From Pseudorhodobacter antarcticus (GTDB taxonomy: Bacteria; Pseudomonadota; Alphaproteobacteria; Rhodobacterales; Rhodobacteraceae): a DNA stretch of 23,777 nucleotides. The translations under genes and the position numbers were made by a program. The stretch is from NCBI GenBank assembly GCA_945860375.1, contig CAMAQR010000053.1, positions 1 through 23,777 on the forward strand, in the 5' to 3' direction. Shown here piece after piece: positions 1-7,157 of the stretch (position 1 is the stretch's first letter; every line of letters begins with the position of its first letter). The notes beneath the pieces are model-generated. The model made no database searches, had not been told where the DNA came from, and saw only the letters and a list, made by a program, of their open reading frames with translations.

Positions 1-1185
1 TCGGAAGGCTGGGTCGCCACCCGCGAACACTATGACGATGGCGGGTTCTCCGGGGGCACGCTGGAACGCCCCGCGCTGAAGCAATTGCTGATCGATATCG
101 AGGACGGACTGGTCGATGTGATTGTGGTCTACAAGATCGACCGCCTATCCCGCGCTCTGATGGATTTTTCCAAGCTGGTCGAAGTCTTCGATCGCAATAA
201 CGCCACTTTTGTTTCGGTGACCCAGTCGTTTAACACCACGACATCCATGGGCCGACTGACGTTGAACATCCTGCTGTCCTTCGCCCAATTCGAGCGCGAA
301 GTTATCGGCGAACGCATCCGCGACAAGGTGGCAGCCTCACGCAAGCGCGGGATATGGATGGGGGGCCACGTGCCACTTGGGTATGATGTTCAGGATCGCA
401 AGCTGATCGTGAACGAGGCAGAAGCCGCCTCGGTGCGTCGGATTTTCCAGAGGTTCATCGAAGTTGGCTCTGCCACCGTGGTTGCACGCGAACTAAGCCG
501 CGACGGCATGCGCACCAAACAGGGCGCATGCGCAGACAAAGGCTATCTCTATCGCCTGTTGAACAATCGTGTCTACCGCGGGGAGGCCCTGCACAAGGGC
601 ACAGCCTACAACGGTGAGCACGAGGCAATCATCGACGCGGACCTCTGGGACCGTGTGCATGCGGTCATGCAGGAAAGCCCGCGCAAACGCGCAAACAACA
701 GCCGCGCCCAAACACCCGCGCTTCTTAAGGGGCTGATTTTCAGCGAGAACGGCGTGGCACTGACCCCAACCAGCACCAAAAAGGGGCCAAGACTTTACCG
801 CTACTATGCCTCCATGGACCTGATCAAAAATCGCGACACTGGCTTGGAAACTTTCCCGATGCGGCTTGCGGCAGGCATGGTCGAGGAAGCCGTCGTGGGC
901 GAAATTCGCCGCATTCTGCAAACGGCTGAAATCGTGGCACAAGTTTTGACCACCCTAAAGCGCGATGAAAGCCCCGCATCCGAGGCCGATGCCATCGCTG
1001 CACTGCGTGATTTCAACGGCTTGTGGTCCCAGTTGTTTCCCGCCGAACAAGCACGGATCATCCAGCTTTTGGTCCGGCGCGTGACCGTTTCTGCCACAGG
1101 GCTTGCCGTTGATATCAGGCGCGAAGGCATCGCCGGCGTCATCCGCGAAATGATCGCCCCACGCCAATTAGAGGCAGCCCGATAA
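1..1185 (+). CDS. Large serine recombinase (resolvase family), 5' end outside window
   Basis: The frame is open from the first base, so this is the C-terminal 394 residues of a longer protein and the real start lies upstream. The first residues continue a resolvase catalytic domain: VYKIDRLSR is followed by the LLSFAQFEREVIGERIRDK helix typical of serine recombinases. The catalytic serine itself lies before the window. A Recombinase-type DNA-binding domain follows (GYLYRLLNNRVYRGEALHKG, then ALLKGLIF and LYRYYAS). The Cys pairs of a zinc ribbon are not obvious where many relatives have them. These enzymes cut and rejoin DNA through a phosphoserine link to integrate or excise phages and genomic islands. 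The stop codon overlaps the start of the next gene (TAATG), so the two are translated together. Family call is firm; the element it moves is not visible. Confidence 0.93.
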   Translation, partial: SEGWVATREHYDDGGFSGGTLERPALKQLLIDIEDGLVDVIVVYKIDRLSRALMDFSKLVEVFDRNNATFVSVTQSFNTTTSMGRLTLNILLSFAQFEREVIGERIRDKVAASRKRGIWMGGHVPLGYDVQDRKLIVNEAEAASVRRIFQRFIEVGSATVVARELSRDGMRTKQGACADKGYLYRLLNNRVYRGEALHKGTAYNGEHEAIIDADLWDRVHAVMQESPRKRANNSRAQTPALLKGLIFSENGVALTPTSTKKGPRLYRYYASMDLIKNRDTGLETFPMRLAAGMVEEAVVGEIRRILQTAEIVAQVLTTLKRDESPASEADAIAALRDFNGLWSQLFPAEQARIIQLLVRRVTVSATGLAVDIRREGIAGVIREMIAPRQLEAAR

Positions 1186-1571
1186 TGACCAGCCCCGACG
1201 ACACAATCCGCATCATGATCCCCCTCACGCTGCGCAGGAGAAACGGGCGACCAAAGATCATGCCTCCGGCCGACTACTGCCCAAGCATTGACCGAATACA
1301 GGACCCGCACATCCTGCGCGCTATCGGCCGAGCTTGGAGCTGGAGGCGGCGCATGGAAGCTGGTGAATTTGCCACGATCCAGGAACTCGCTGAAGGCATA
1401 GATGTGGCCGAACGGTATGTCAGCCGACTTCTGCGGCTAGCGTACCTCTCGCCGGAGGTACTCAAGCGACTGACCTGTGGGCGTGAAGCCTTGGCGGTAA
1501 GCCTGTATGATCTCTGCTTCTTGGCAGGGGAATGCTGGGAAGAGCAGGTGGGGCGTTGCCTCAGCGAGTGA
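1185..1571 (+). CDS. Small HTH-type partner protein of the serine recombinase
   Basis: The 128-residue product starts at an ATG sharing its first base with the recombinase stop codon. The N-terminal part is Arg-rich (IPLTLRRRNGRPK). The middle reads HILRAIGRAWSWRRRMEAGE, then ATIQELAEGIDVAERYVSRLLRLAYLSPEVL, which resembles the KorB/ParB-type helix-turn-helix with the recognition helix around YVSRLLRLAYLSP. The end carries a WEEQ motif. From memory of the family, proteins of this pattern are commonly found directly after such recombinases in alphaproteobacteria. A role as directionality or DNA-binding accessory factor is my inference; no function is established from the sequence alone. Confidence 0.8.
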   Translation: MTSPDDTIRIMIPLTLRRRNGRPKIMPPADYCPSIDRIQDPHILRAIGRAWSWRRRMEAGEFATIQELAEGIDVAERYVSRLLRLAYLSPEVLKRLTCGREALAVSLYDLCFLAGECWEEQVGRCLSE

Positions 1572-1671
1572 ACGCTAACGACTGCCCAAGCCACCATTAA
1601 CCGAGTTTTCGACCTTTAACTAAATGGGGGCATGGAGAGCCTGATTTGAGCCGTTTGTGGCGATGCTGAAC

Positions 1672-1699
1672 TTGACAAAGATTTGCCAATCTCTGGCAA
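1672..1699 (+). promoter_or_regulatory. Possible promoter with overlapping operator-like palindrome
   Basis: TTGACA (1672-1677) is a perfect -35 hexamer. Seventeen bases after it comes GGCAAT, a weak -10. The perfect palindrome TTGCCA-N5-TGGCAA (1683-1699) covers the spacer and -10 region, where a repressor would act. No gene begins within 140 bases downstream except the outer membrane protein at 1843, so it would give that gene a long leader or drive a short RNA. Only pattern evidence supports it. Confidence 0.3.
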
Positions 1700-1783
1700 T
1701 ACATCAGATTTACCGCTTGATAACGATTATAGCTATCCCAGTTGGTGATCCACTTCACGAGGGGCACTCCAAACCCAAGAGTA

Positions 1784-1811
1784 TTGACTTTATCACAACC
1801 AAACCTAGTTT
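1784..1811 (+). promoter_or_regulatory. Candidate promoter of the outer membrane protein gene
   Basis: TTGACT (1784-1789) is followed after 16 bases by TAGTTT (1806-1811), placing the start of transcription near 1818 and leaving a leader of about 25 bases before the ATG at 1843. A better-looking TATAAT at 1824-1829 lies too close to the Shine-Dalgarno sequence to serve this gene and is 34 bases from TTGACT. Confidence 0.3.
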
Positions 1812-1842
1812 GAATGAGTAAATTATAATGAGGGGAACGTTA

Positions 1843-2499
1843 ATGAACTATCGCGCGCTTATGTCTTCAGCTGCCATTCTCCTAGTTCCGATCGCGGCTG
1901 CCGCACAAGAGCAGCGCGAGCCGGTCGATTTGAGCGGCTATTATGCGGGTGTATTGGGCGGAACGGCCGAGTTTGATGCTGAACGGCATTACCAAAATAG
2001 TGTGACCTCCTTCAGCGGTAATGGGTCGTTACTAGGTCTGGTTGCGGGCTACAATGTCCAGCGAAATGATTGGATCTACGGGATCGAGGCCGATATCGCC
2101 ACGCTAAGCTGGACGCAAGGAAATCAAGATAGCCTTTCGTCAGGACTAGGGGAAGGGTTCGATGTAACTTCGGCCGCGTCTCTTCGGGGCCGTTTCGGCT
2201 TTGTCCAGGACCGAACCCTGTTTTTTGCGACCGCAGGGATTGGGCATGTCGACCGGCAATACACTGGCAGTAGTGGGAGCGAATTAGACCTGAGCGGTAC
2301 CGGTCCAGTCGCAGGGCTTGGCGTTGAGCACCGGCTAGACGAGAATGTATCAGTTGGTCTGGAAGGGTTTGTCTTCTTTATGGATGAATCTGCTGATGAA
2401 GTTTTTAACTCTGGCGACATCAGCTTTAGCTTGGCTCCCACAGAGCTGAAAGCAGGAAACGTTGGTATCATTCGGGCCAGGGTGACCTACTCCTGGTAG
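1843..2499 (+). CDS. Outer membrane beta-barrel protein (Omp25/31-like)
   Basis: The start was set at ATG 1843 because AGGGG lies seven bases before it; an in-frame ATG at 1828 lacks such a site. The 218-residue product begins with a signal peptide (hydrophobic AAILLVPIAAAA, likely cleaved before QEQRE). It then has the DLSGYYAGVLGG opening typical of the small Omp25/31 or outer-membrane-immunogenic-protein barrel family. Alternating strands follow (LLGLVAGYNVQRNDWIYGIEAD; LRGRFGFVQDRTLFFATAGIG). The chain ends in RVTYSW, a C-terminal aromatic residue as recognised by the BAM machinery. It should sit in the outer membrane as an 8-stranded barrel; the ligand is unknown. It is read toward the sulfotransferase gene 18 bases downstream, so the two may be co-transcribed. 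Confidence 0.85.
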   Translation: MNYRALMSSAAILLVPIAAAAQEQREPVDLSGYYAGVLGGTAEFDAERHYQNSVTSFSGNGSLLGLVAGYNVQRNDWIYGIEADIATLSWTQGNQDSLSSGLGEGFDVTSAASLRGRFGFVQDRTLFFATAGIGHVDRQYTGSSGSELDLSGTGPVAGLGVEHRLDENVSVGLEGFVFFMDESADEVFNSGDISFSLAPTELKAGNVGIIRARVTYSW

Positions 2500-2517
2500 G
2501 ATGCGGGTGATGTCGCG

Positions 2518-4038
2518 ATGTGCCGAAGCGATGGCATGATGAACGAACGGCTTGAGCGTCTGCAGCATGTCTATGAGCGTGTGATGGCCGCTGAAGAGCT
2601 GCGTGGGTCGGGGCAACTGGACAAGGCTGCGGCCATCCTCGTGCCGCTGTCGGAGAAGCACCCAGACTGCTGGGGCGTGATCTACACTTTGGCTCTTGTG
2701 CGCTACGACCAGCATGATTTTCCAACGGCGTGCGGCCTGTTGGTGAAGGCGGATTTCCTTAACCCTGACGATGCGCCGACTTTGGCCATGCTTGGGCGGA
2801 CATGCCTTGCGCTGCGCGACACGTGGCGGGCCGAACGCTATATCTGTGCAGCCGAGACCCTAGACCCGCAGGATGTTGCGGTGCGACTGGCGGTTGCGGC
2901 GCGGTTGCAGGCAGAAGGGCAGTACGATTTGGCTGTCGAAGCGTTTCGGGCGATCCTAGCGATCTGCCCAAATGATCTGGACATGGCAATCGGGCTGGCG
3001 ACTTGCCTGCGTGCATCCGGGCACGTTGTCGAGGCTGCGGCGTTACTTGATCCGCTTGTCCGTCGCAATCGGCTTGCCGTACTGCAAGAATTGGCGCGCC
3101 TGCCGCATGGGATCTCGACTGTCGATCTGCTTGCCGAAGCAGCAAAGTTTCCCAAGCCCGACGATCCATCTCGCAACGAGGTCGAGACAGCGCTGGCGTT
3201 TGTTTGCGCCGAAGTCTTGCATAAAGCGGGCCGAACGACTGAGGCCTGTGCCGCGATCAGGGACGCCAATGCGCGCGTGCTTGCCGGGACGGGTTTTGAC
3301 GCTGCGCGCCACCGAAAAGGTACCCGCACCGCCGAAGTAGACCTTGCAGCCGATCTGGCACGGCTTCCGGTGGCAGAGCCGGATCCCACAGTTCCGATTT
3401 CGTTGTTCGTCCTTGGAACTTCAAGGTCCGGAAAGACGACGCTCGAGGGGTTGCTGGCCTCGCATCCAGGTGTCTATGCGGGCGGCGAAAATCATTATCT
3501 GTCAGAAGCTGTTAGCGCCAGCCTGCAGGCCGCCGGTTTCTTGCCAGAAACCAACTTGGCCTGTCTGCCCATTCAGTTGCAGGACGCGTTTCGGCGTCGC
3601 TACTGGTCGGCCTGGCGGCGTAGAGCGGGGGCGGCTAAGGTCTTTGTTACCACGGCTCCGGGATTCATCCATCAGGCCGCACGCTTGGCGGCGATCTTGC
3701 CGAATGTGCGGTTTGCCCTAATCGACAGGAATGCTGACGATGTTCGGTTCCGGATGCTTTTGAAGCGTTATGCAAATGGCTACCTGTATGCCAGCGACGC
3801 TGTGGCGGCGCGCGATCATATCGATAGCTATGGGAGACTGGCAGACCTTCTTGCAGAGGCGCGACCCGGAACCGTGCATAGGATCTCTTATGAGGCGATG
3901 ATTGCCGACCCGGAAACTACCCGCGCCGGATTGCTTGGGTTTCTTGGCCTGTCTGATGCGGGTCTTGCACCGCCCCCCCTGCTGCCCGACGACCGAGGGG
4001 CCGCCGCACCCTATGCGTCGCTCCTCGCCGGTGGGTGA
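2518..4038 (+). CDS. TPR-repeat sulfotransferase
   Basis: The 506-residue protein has two parts. Residues about 20-260 are helical, TPR-like repeats (for example YTLALVRYDQHDFPTACGLL and ARLQAEGQYDLAVEAFRAIL). From about 290 a sulfotransferase domain follows: FVLGTSRSGKTTLEGLLASH (298-317) is the 5'-phosphosulfate loop that binds PAPS, and LIDRNADDVRF near 401-411 matches the 3'-phosphate-binding segment. The fold ends with YEAMIADPETTRAGLLGFLG. Such enzymes move sulfate from PAPS to a sugar, peptide or small molecule; the acceptor is unknown. No signal peptide is seen, so it is probably cytoplasmic. Neither the start at 2518 nor ATG 2536/2539 has a good ribosome binding site, so the N-terminus is uncertain by about seven residues. 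The C-terminal tail after the domain is short. Confidence 0.85.
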   Translation: MCRSDGMMNERLERLQHVYERVMAAEELRGSGQLDKAAAILVPLSEKHPDCWGVIYTLALVRYDQHDFPTACGLLVKADFLNPDDAPTLAMLGRTCLALRDTWRAERYICAAETLDPQDVAVRLAVAARLQAEGQYDLAVEAFRAILAICPNDLDMAIGLATCLRASGHVVEAAALLDPLVRRNRLAVLQELARLPHGISTVDLLAEAAKFPKPDDPSRNEVETALAFVCAEVLHKAGRTTEACAAIRDANARVLAGTGFDAARHRKGTRTAEVDLAADLARLPVAEPDPTVPISLFVLGTSRSGKTTLEGLLASHPGVYAGGENHYLSEAVSASLQAAGFLPETNLACLPIQLQDAFRRRYWSAWRRRAGAAKVFVTTAPGFIHQAARLAAILPNVRFALIDRNADDVRFRMLLKRYANGYLYASDAVAARDHIDSYGRLADLLAEARPGTVHRISYEAMIADPETTRAGLLGFLGLSDAGLAPPPLLPDDRGAAAPYASLLAGG

Positions 4039-4182
4039 CCAAGAGCCATCCCGCACTGCCAACGTTGGAATTAAAGAAACATCTAGTTGAAGCAAGGCGC
4101 CATCTGGAGAAAAGAAGGGTTGCTTTCACGGCAACGTCACGCGACCTTTCCAGCAAGCGTAAAATCACTTGGAGATCATCGG

Positions 4183-4536
4183 ATTAAGACTGTCATACTT
4201 GCAGCGGCTCTGGGCCTGGTGGCAGGTGTTGGTTTAACGGAAGACTTGTCGGGGCATTACTGCGTCAAGGGGACGAACTTCGATGGCTCGATCTATTAGG
4301 GCGAGGCCACGGTCATGGCGACCAGCGAATTCACATGCGAGATCGTGTGGAACACTGGGAACAGCACCTCTTCAGGCATTTGTATGCGCAACGGCAACGC
4401 CTTCACGGCGGCCTATGAAATGGGTGGCGAGATCGGTCTCATTATATACTTTATTCAGGATGATGGCACGCTAGAGGGCACCTGGACGGCGGCTGGGGTG
4501 AATGCAATTTGCACCGAGATCATGACGCCGGATTGA
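4183..4536 (+). pseudogene. Decayed small exported protein: ATT at the start position and internal amber stop
   Basis: One frame reads as a secreted protein of 117 codons. GGAG (4171-4174) sits eight bases before an ATT codon at 4183, where an ATG is expected. The following residues KTVILAAALGLVAGVG form a clear signal-peptide core. The usual Ala before the cleavage site seems replaced by Thr (GLT-ED). Codon 39 is TAG (4297-4299) after DGSIY, in the position of a likely Gln (CAG to TAG). The same frame then stays open for 79 codons to a TGA (GEATVMATSEFTCEIVW and on, ending in TEIMTPD). The mature part has several Cys residues (HYC, FTC, GIC, AIC). The intact frame around two point lesions suggests recent inactivation. 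I recognise no function. The alternative, a rare AUU start with amber readthrough, is unlikely. Confidence 0.72.
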
Positions 4537-5114
4537 ACGAAAAGCTTTCCAGCCTTCTAGCAGATGCCTTTCCTCGCAGGAAGCCTAAGCTTCACGCCTT
4601 CTTATCCTCAGGCCTGCCTTAACCAGCAAATGCCAGCAGTGGCGGCGGCTTAATCGAGGTGGAAAACCGATTAGAAAACATCCGGCACCTGTTCAGAAAA
4701 ACTGAACCACTTTACCCCCGACATAACCCGTTTTTGTTCATGAAAGATGAAATCGCAAGCATCAATGCCGGCACGGGTCGTTTTCTTCATGTGTCCACGG
4801 CGCATTCGACATCCTGCCAGGCCAAGATACCAAGGTCGGATTGTCATCAGAGACTTCGCGCAAAGATCCGCAGCGTTTCGCAGCAAAACGCCGCCTTTGG
4901 ATGTGTCTGCCCGCACCGACAGCCGAGACAGCCCGTTCCATTTTGGCACGTATGAGTTCCATCAAGATTCTGAAATTGTTCGGCTTTTTTGACCGTCTAG
5001 TTTCCAATAAAGAGCGGATGGAAAGAGACAAATGGCGTTCTGAGACCGATGCCCTAGGCGAAAGCTAGTCTCTCAAGTGCGGATGGATCAGCTAAACCCC
5101 TTTGAAACAAAAAC
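4537..5114. other. Gene-free stretch of about 580 bases
   Basis: No frame here has a good start signal together with protein-like composition. It holds a small perfect hairpin, GTTCAG-AAAAA-CTGAAC (4691-4707), and a TAATCG/CGATTA inverted repeat just before it. A 38-codon frame at 4952-5068 (beginning MSSIKILKLFGFF, with a charged amphipathic second half) looks faintly protein-like but has no Shine-Dalgarno sequence. The stretch may be remnants of accessory DNA following the decayed gene. Confidence 0.5.
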
Positions 5115-5136
5115 AAAAAAGGCCCCACAAGGGACC
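5115..5136 (-). terminator. Rho-independent terminator of tRNA-Ser
   Basis: Read on the minus strand, GGTCCC-TTGT-GGGGCC forms a six-pair stem (one G-T pair) followed directly by TTTTTT. It lies 25 bases beyond the CCA end of the tRNA. Confidence 0.85.
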
Positions 5137-5161
5137 TCAACTCGGGTTTGCGACATGATGT

Positions 5162-5251
5162 TGGCGGAAGCGGTGGGATTCGAACCCACGGTAGGGTTCC
5201 CCCTACGCTCAGTTAGCAACCGAGTGCTTTCGGCCTCTCAGCCACGCTTCC
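5162..5251 (-). tRNA. tRNA-Ser(GCT)
   Basis: The minus strand gives a 90-base class II tRNA: acceptor GGAAGCG paired with CGCTTCC, discriminator G, encoded CCA. The anticodon stem CTCGG/CTGAG encloses TTGCTAA, giving anticodon GCT (AGC/AGU serine codons). The long variable arm (CGTAGGGGGAACCCTACG region) is that of a serine tRNA, and the T-loop is GTTCGAATC. Confidence 0.97.
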
Positions 5252-5260
5252 GACGTCATT

Positions 5261-5289
5261 TATTTAGCGAGGCTGCGGGGCGGGGGCAA
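5261..5289 (-). promoter_or_regulatory. Promoter of tRNA-Ser
   Basis: On the minus strand TTGCCC and TAAATA are separated by exactly 17 bases. The predicted start of transcription falls within a few bases of the 5' end of the tRNA, and the GC-rich spacer resembles that of other alphaproteobacterial stable-RNA promoters. Confidence 0.65.
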
Positions 5290-5383
5290 GAGGGAAAGCG
5301 GCAAAGCGGACCCAGAATGAAACCACGTCGGTCGCAAGGGACCCGAATTTGCCGCAGCACATAAACGCGCGCGCAGCCAAAAT

Positions 5384-5399
5384 GTTAACAAATGGTTAA
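5384..5399 (-). promoter_or_regulatory. Perfect consensus CtrA-binding site
   Basis: On the minus strand the sequence is TTAACCATTTGTTAAC, which fits TTAA-N7-TTAAC, the published CtrA box, at every fixed position. CtrA is the response regulator of alphaproteobacterial cell cycle, motility and, in Rhodobacterales, gene-transfer-agent control. Here it lies between the ychF terminator and the tRNA-Ser promoter, about 95 bases before the -35 element, which is not a usual target position. Confidence 0.45.
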
Positions 5400-5433
5400 A
5401 ACGGCCACCTCAACTCATTGATAAACATAATAT

Positions 5434-5457
5434 AAAAAAAGGTCCCGCGTTGGGACC
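5434..5457 (-). terminator. Rho-independent terminator of ychF
   Basis: On the minus strand GGTCCC-AACGC-GGGACC forms a perfect six-pair stem followed by seven T residues. It ends the transcript that runs from ychF through the three hairpins just upstream. Confidence 0.85.
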
Positions 5458-5466
5458 CACTCGCCG

Positions 5467-5543
5467 GGGCGCGACAGGGTTCGCGCCCGTTCGGACCTGA
5501 AAGCGGTCCACTGCACCGTTTTCACCGGGGCCACAGCCCCGGT
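5467..5543 (-). other. Three tandem hairpins in the ychF 3' untranslated region
   Basis: Between the ychF stop and its terminator lie three perfect inverted repeats: ACCGGGGC/GCCCCGGT (5524-5543, loop 4), GGACC/GGTCC (5493-5509, loop 7) and GGGCGCGA/TCGCGCCC (5467-5488, loop 6). With the terminator this makes four stem-loops in about 110 bases. They could protect the mRNA end or form a processed 3'-UTR-derived RNA. Confidence 0.6.
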
Positions 5544-5549
5544 CGGTCC

Positions 5550-6647
5550 TCACCCATTGAACAGGAAGTGCAGCACGTCGCCGTCCTTGACCTCATAGGT
5601 CTTGCCTTCCACCCGGAACTTGCCCGCCTCTTTCGCCCCGGCCTCGCCATTTCCGGCGATGTAATCCTCATAGGCAATGGTTTCCGACCGGATGAAGCCC
5701 TTCTCGAAATCGCCATGGATCACCCCCGCCGCCTGCGGAGCCAGCGTCCCCTTCGGGATGGTCCAGGCGCGGGCCTCTTTCGGGCCGATGGTGAAATAGG
5801 TCGCCAGACCCAGCAACTCATACCCCGCGCGGATCAGACGGTCCAAGCCGGCTTCATGCAGCCCCATCTCTTCCAGAAACATCGCGGCCTCATCATCGGC
5901 CAGCTGCGAAATCTCTTCCTCGATCTTGGCCGAGATCACCACCGAGGCCGCACCCTGCGACGCCGCCATCACCGCCACCCGCGCGGATTGGGAATTGCCC
6001 GCCGCCGCACAGGCCTCTTCGACGTTGCAGACATACAGCACCGGTTTCGAGGTCAACAGTTGCAGCATCCGCCACTGCCGCTGATCGTCTTCCGAAACCT
6101 TGATCGTGCGCGCGGGTTGCCCTGCCTCCAGCACCGCCAAAGCCGCGCGCAGCAAACGATCCTGATCCAGCGTGCCCTGATCGCCCCCGCGCAGCTTTTT
6201 CGCAAGCCCGGTCAGGCGGCGCTCGATGCTTTCCATGTCAGCCAGCATCAGTTCCGTCTCGATGGTTTCCGCGTCCGCGACCGGATCAATCTTGCCCTCG
6301 ACATGGGTGATGTCGCCGTCTTCAAAACAGCGCAGCACATGGGCGATGGCGTCACATTCGCGGATGTTGGCGAGGAACTGGTTGCCCAAGCCCTCGCCCT
6401 TGGACGCGCCCCGCACCAGCCCGGCGATATCAACAAAGGTCATCCGTGTTGGAATGATCTGCTTGGAACCAGCAATCACCGCCAATTTTTCCAGCCGCGC
6501 GTCCGGTACGGCGACTTCGCCGACGTTCGGTTCGATCGTGCAAAACGGAAAGTTCGCCGCCTGCGCCGCCGCGGTGCGGGTCAAAGCGTTGAACAGGGTC
6601 GACTTGCCGACATTCGGCAGACCCACGATGCCCATCTTGAAACCCAT
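5550..6647 (-). CDS. ychF: Redox-regulated ATPase YchF (Obg-related P-loop protein)
   Basis: The 365-residue protein starts MGFKMGIVGLPNVGKSTLFNALT, containing the Walker A loop GLPNVGKST. FVDIAGLVRGASKGEGLGNQFL supplies the G3 DxxG region and switch II. YVCNVEE stands at the G4 position, where Obg-family GTPases carry NKxD; this altered motif explains why YchF prefers ATP. The C-terminal TGS domain is seen in YFTIGPKEARAWTIPKGTLAPQAAGVIHGDFEKGFIRSE. Length matches the family (about 363). AGGAG lies seven bases before the ATG. YchF binds ribosomes and influences the oxidative stress response. It is transcribed leftward and ends at a strong terminator. Confidence 0.97.
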   Translation of the reverse strand: MGFKMGIVGLPNVGKSTLFNALTRTAAAQAANFPFCTIEPNVGEVAVPDARLEKLAVIAGSKQIIPTRMTFVDIAGLVRGASKGEGLGNQFLANIRECDAIAHVLRCFEDGDITHVEGKIDPVADAETIETELMLADMESIERRLTGLAKKLRGGDQGTLDQDRLLRAALAVLEAGQPARTIKVSEDDQRQWRMLQLLTSKPVLYVCNVEEACAAAGNSQSARVAVMAASQGAASVVISAKIEEEISQLADDEAAMFLEEMGLHEAGLDRLIRAGYELLGLATYFTIGPKEARAWTIPKGTLAPQAAGVIHGDFEKGFIRSETIAYEDYIAGNGEAGAKEAGKFRVEGKTYEVKDGDVLHFLFNG

Positions 6648-6753
6648 CAGACTCTCCTATGCTGTTGTCGCGCTTCTAGTGGGGCAGGGGCCAAGGATCA
6701 AGCTGTCCCGCTCGGGCTTCCGGGGCATATTGGCCGGAAAGGAGGGCGGTATC

Positions 6754-7093
6754 ATGAGTTTTGATCTGTATCCGCACTTCGGCCATCATTGCCAGAAGCC
6801 GATGACGGCCGACCAGTCGATTTTCGGCGGTGCTTTGGATACGCCCCCCGTGCCGAGGCCCCGCTGCTCGCCTCTGAATTCCCGCCCGGCATCCCGCACG
6901 AGGCGCAAGCGGCTGTCACCGTCACCCAAATCGCGGACCCGGTGAAAGCAGGTCGCAGAGTTTGTGACCTGCCTGCCACATGGATCAGCAGGTCATGCCC
7001 TTTGCGCCCACTTTCCGGTCTGACGGGTTCGGTATGTTGAAGGACGGCTGTGGCACCCATTGGGCGGTGTCGGCCCCAAGGCGACAGCCATAA
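6754..7093 (+). pseudogene. Decayed VOC-family (PhnB/glyoxalase-like) protein
   Basis: An excellent Shine-Dalgarno AAGGAGG (6739-6745) stands eight bases before ATG 6754. The first 26 residues (MSFDLYPHFGHHCQKPMTAD, then QSIFGG) match the start of PhnB-like VOC proteins. The matching frame then shifts near 6836 to one reading YAPRAEAPLLASEFPPGIPH. It shifts again near 6985 to one reading QQVMPFAPTFRSDGFGMLKD, the usual family C-terminus, ending with TAA at 7091-7093. The central part of the fold, about 30 residues between IPHEAQ and the next recognisable strand, seems deleted, and the usual DRFG-PW near the end is changed to DGCGTHW. Two frameshifts and one deletion make a functional product very unlikely. 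Divergent from ychF. Confidence 0.75.
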
Positions 7094-7157
7094 GCGGCTT
7101 GACCGCCGTTTGGGCCGGTAATCAGACCAAAAGGCCGGGGCGCATGGGCCAAGTTCA

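Noticed and set aside
4952..5068. 38-codon frame MSSIKILKLFGFF... in the gene-free stretch
   Set aside because: Protein-like in composition but without a ribosome binding site or recognised family; kept only as a remark.
5077..5364. Open frame containing AEAVGFEPTVGF across the tRNA-Ser region
   Set aside because: It is the known spurious translation of a serine tRNA gene read on the opposite strand; the tRNA explains the sequence.
5568..6764. 398-codon plus-strand frame opposite ychF
   Set aside because: Arg/His/Gln-rich antisense shadow; ychF on the other strand has all family motifs.
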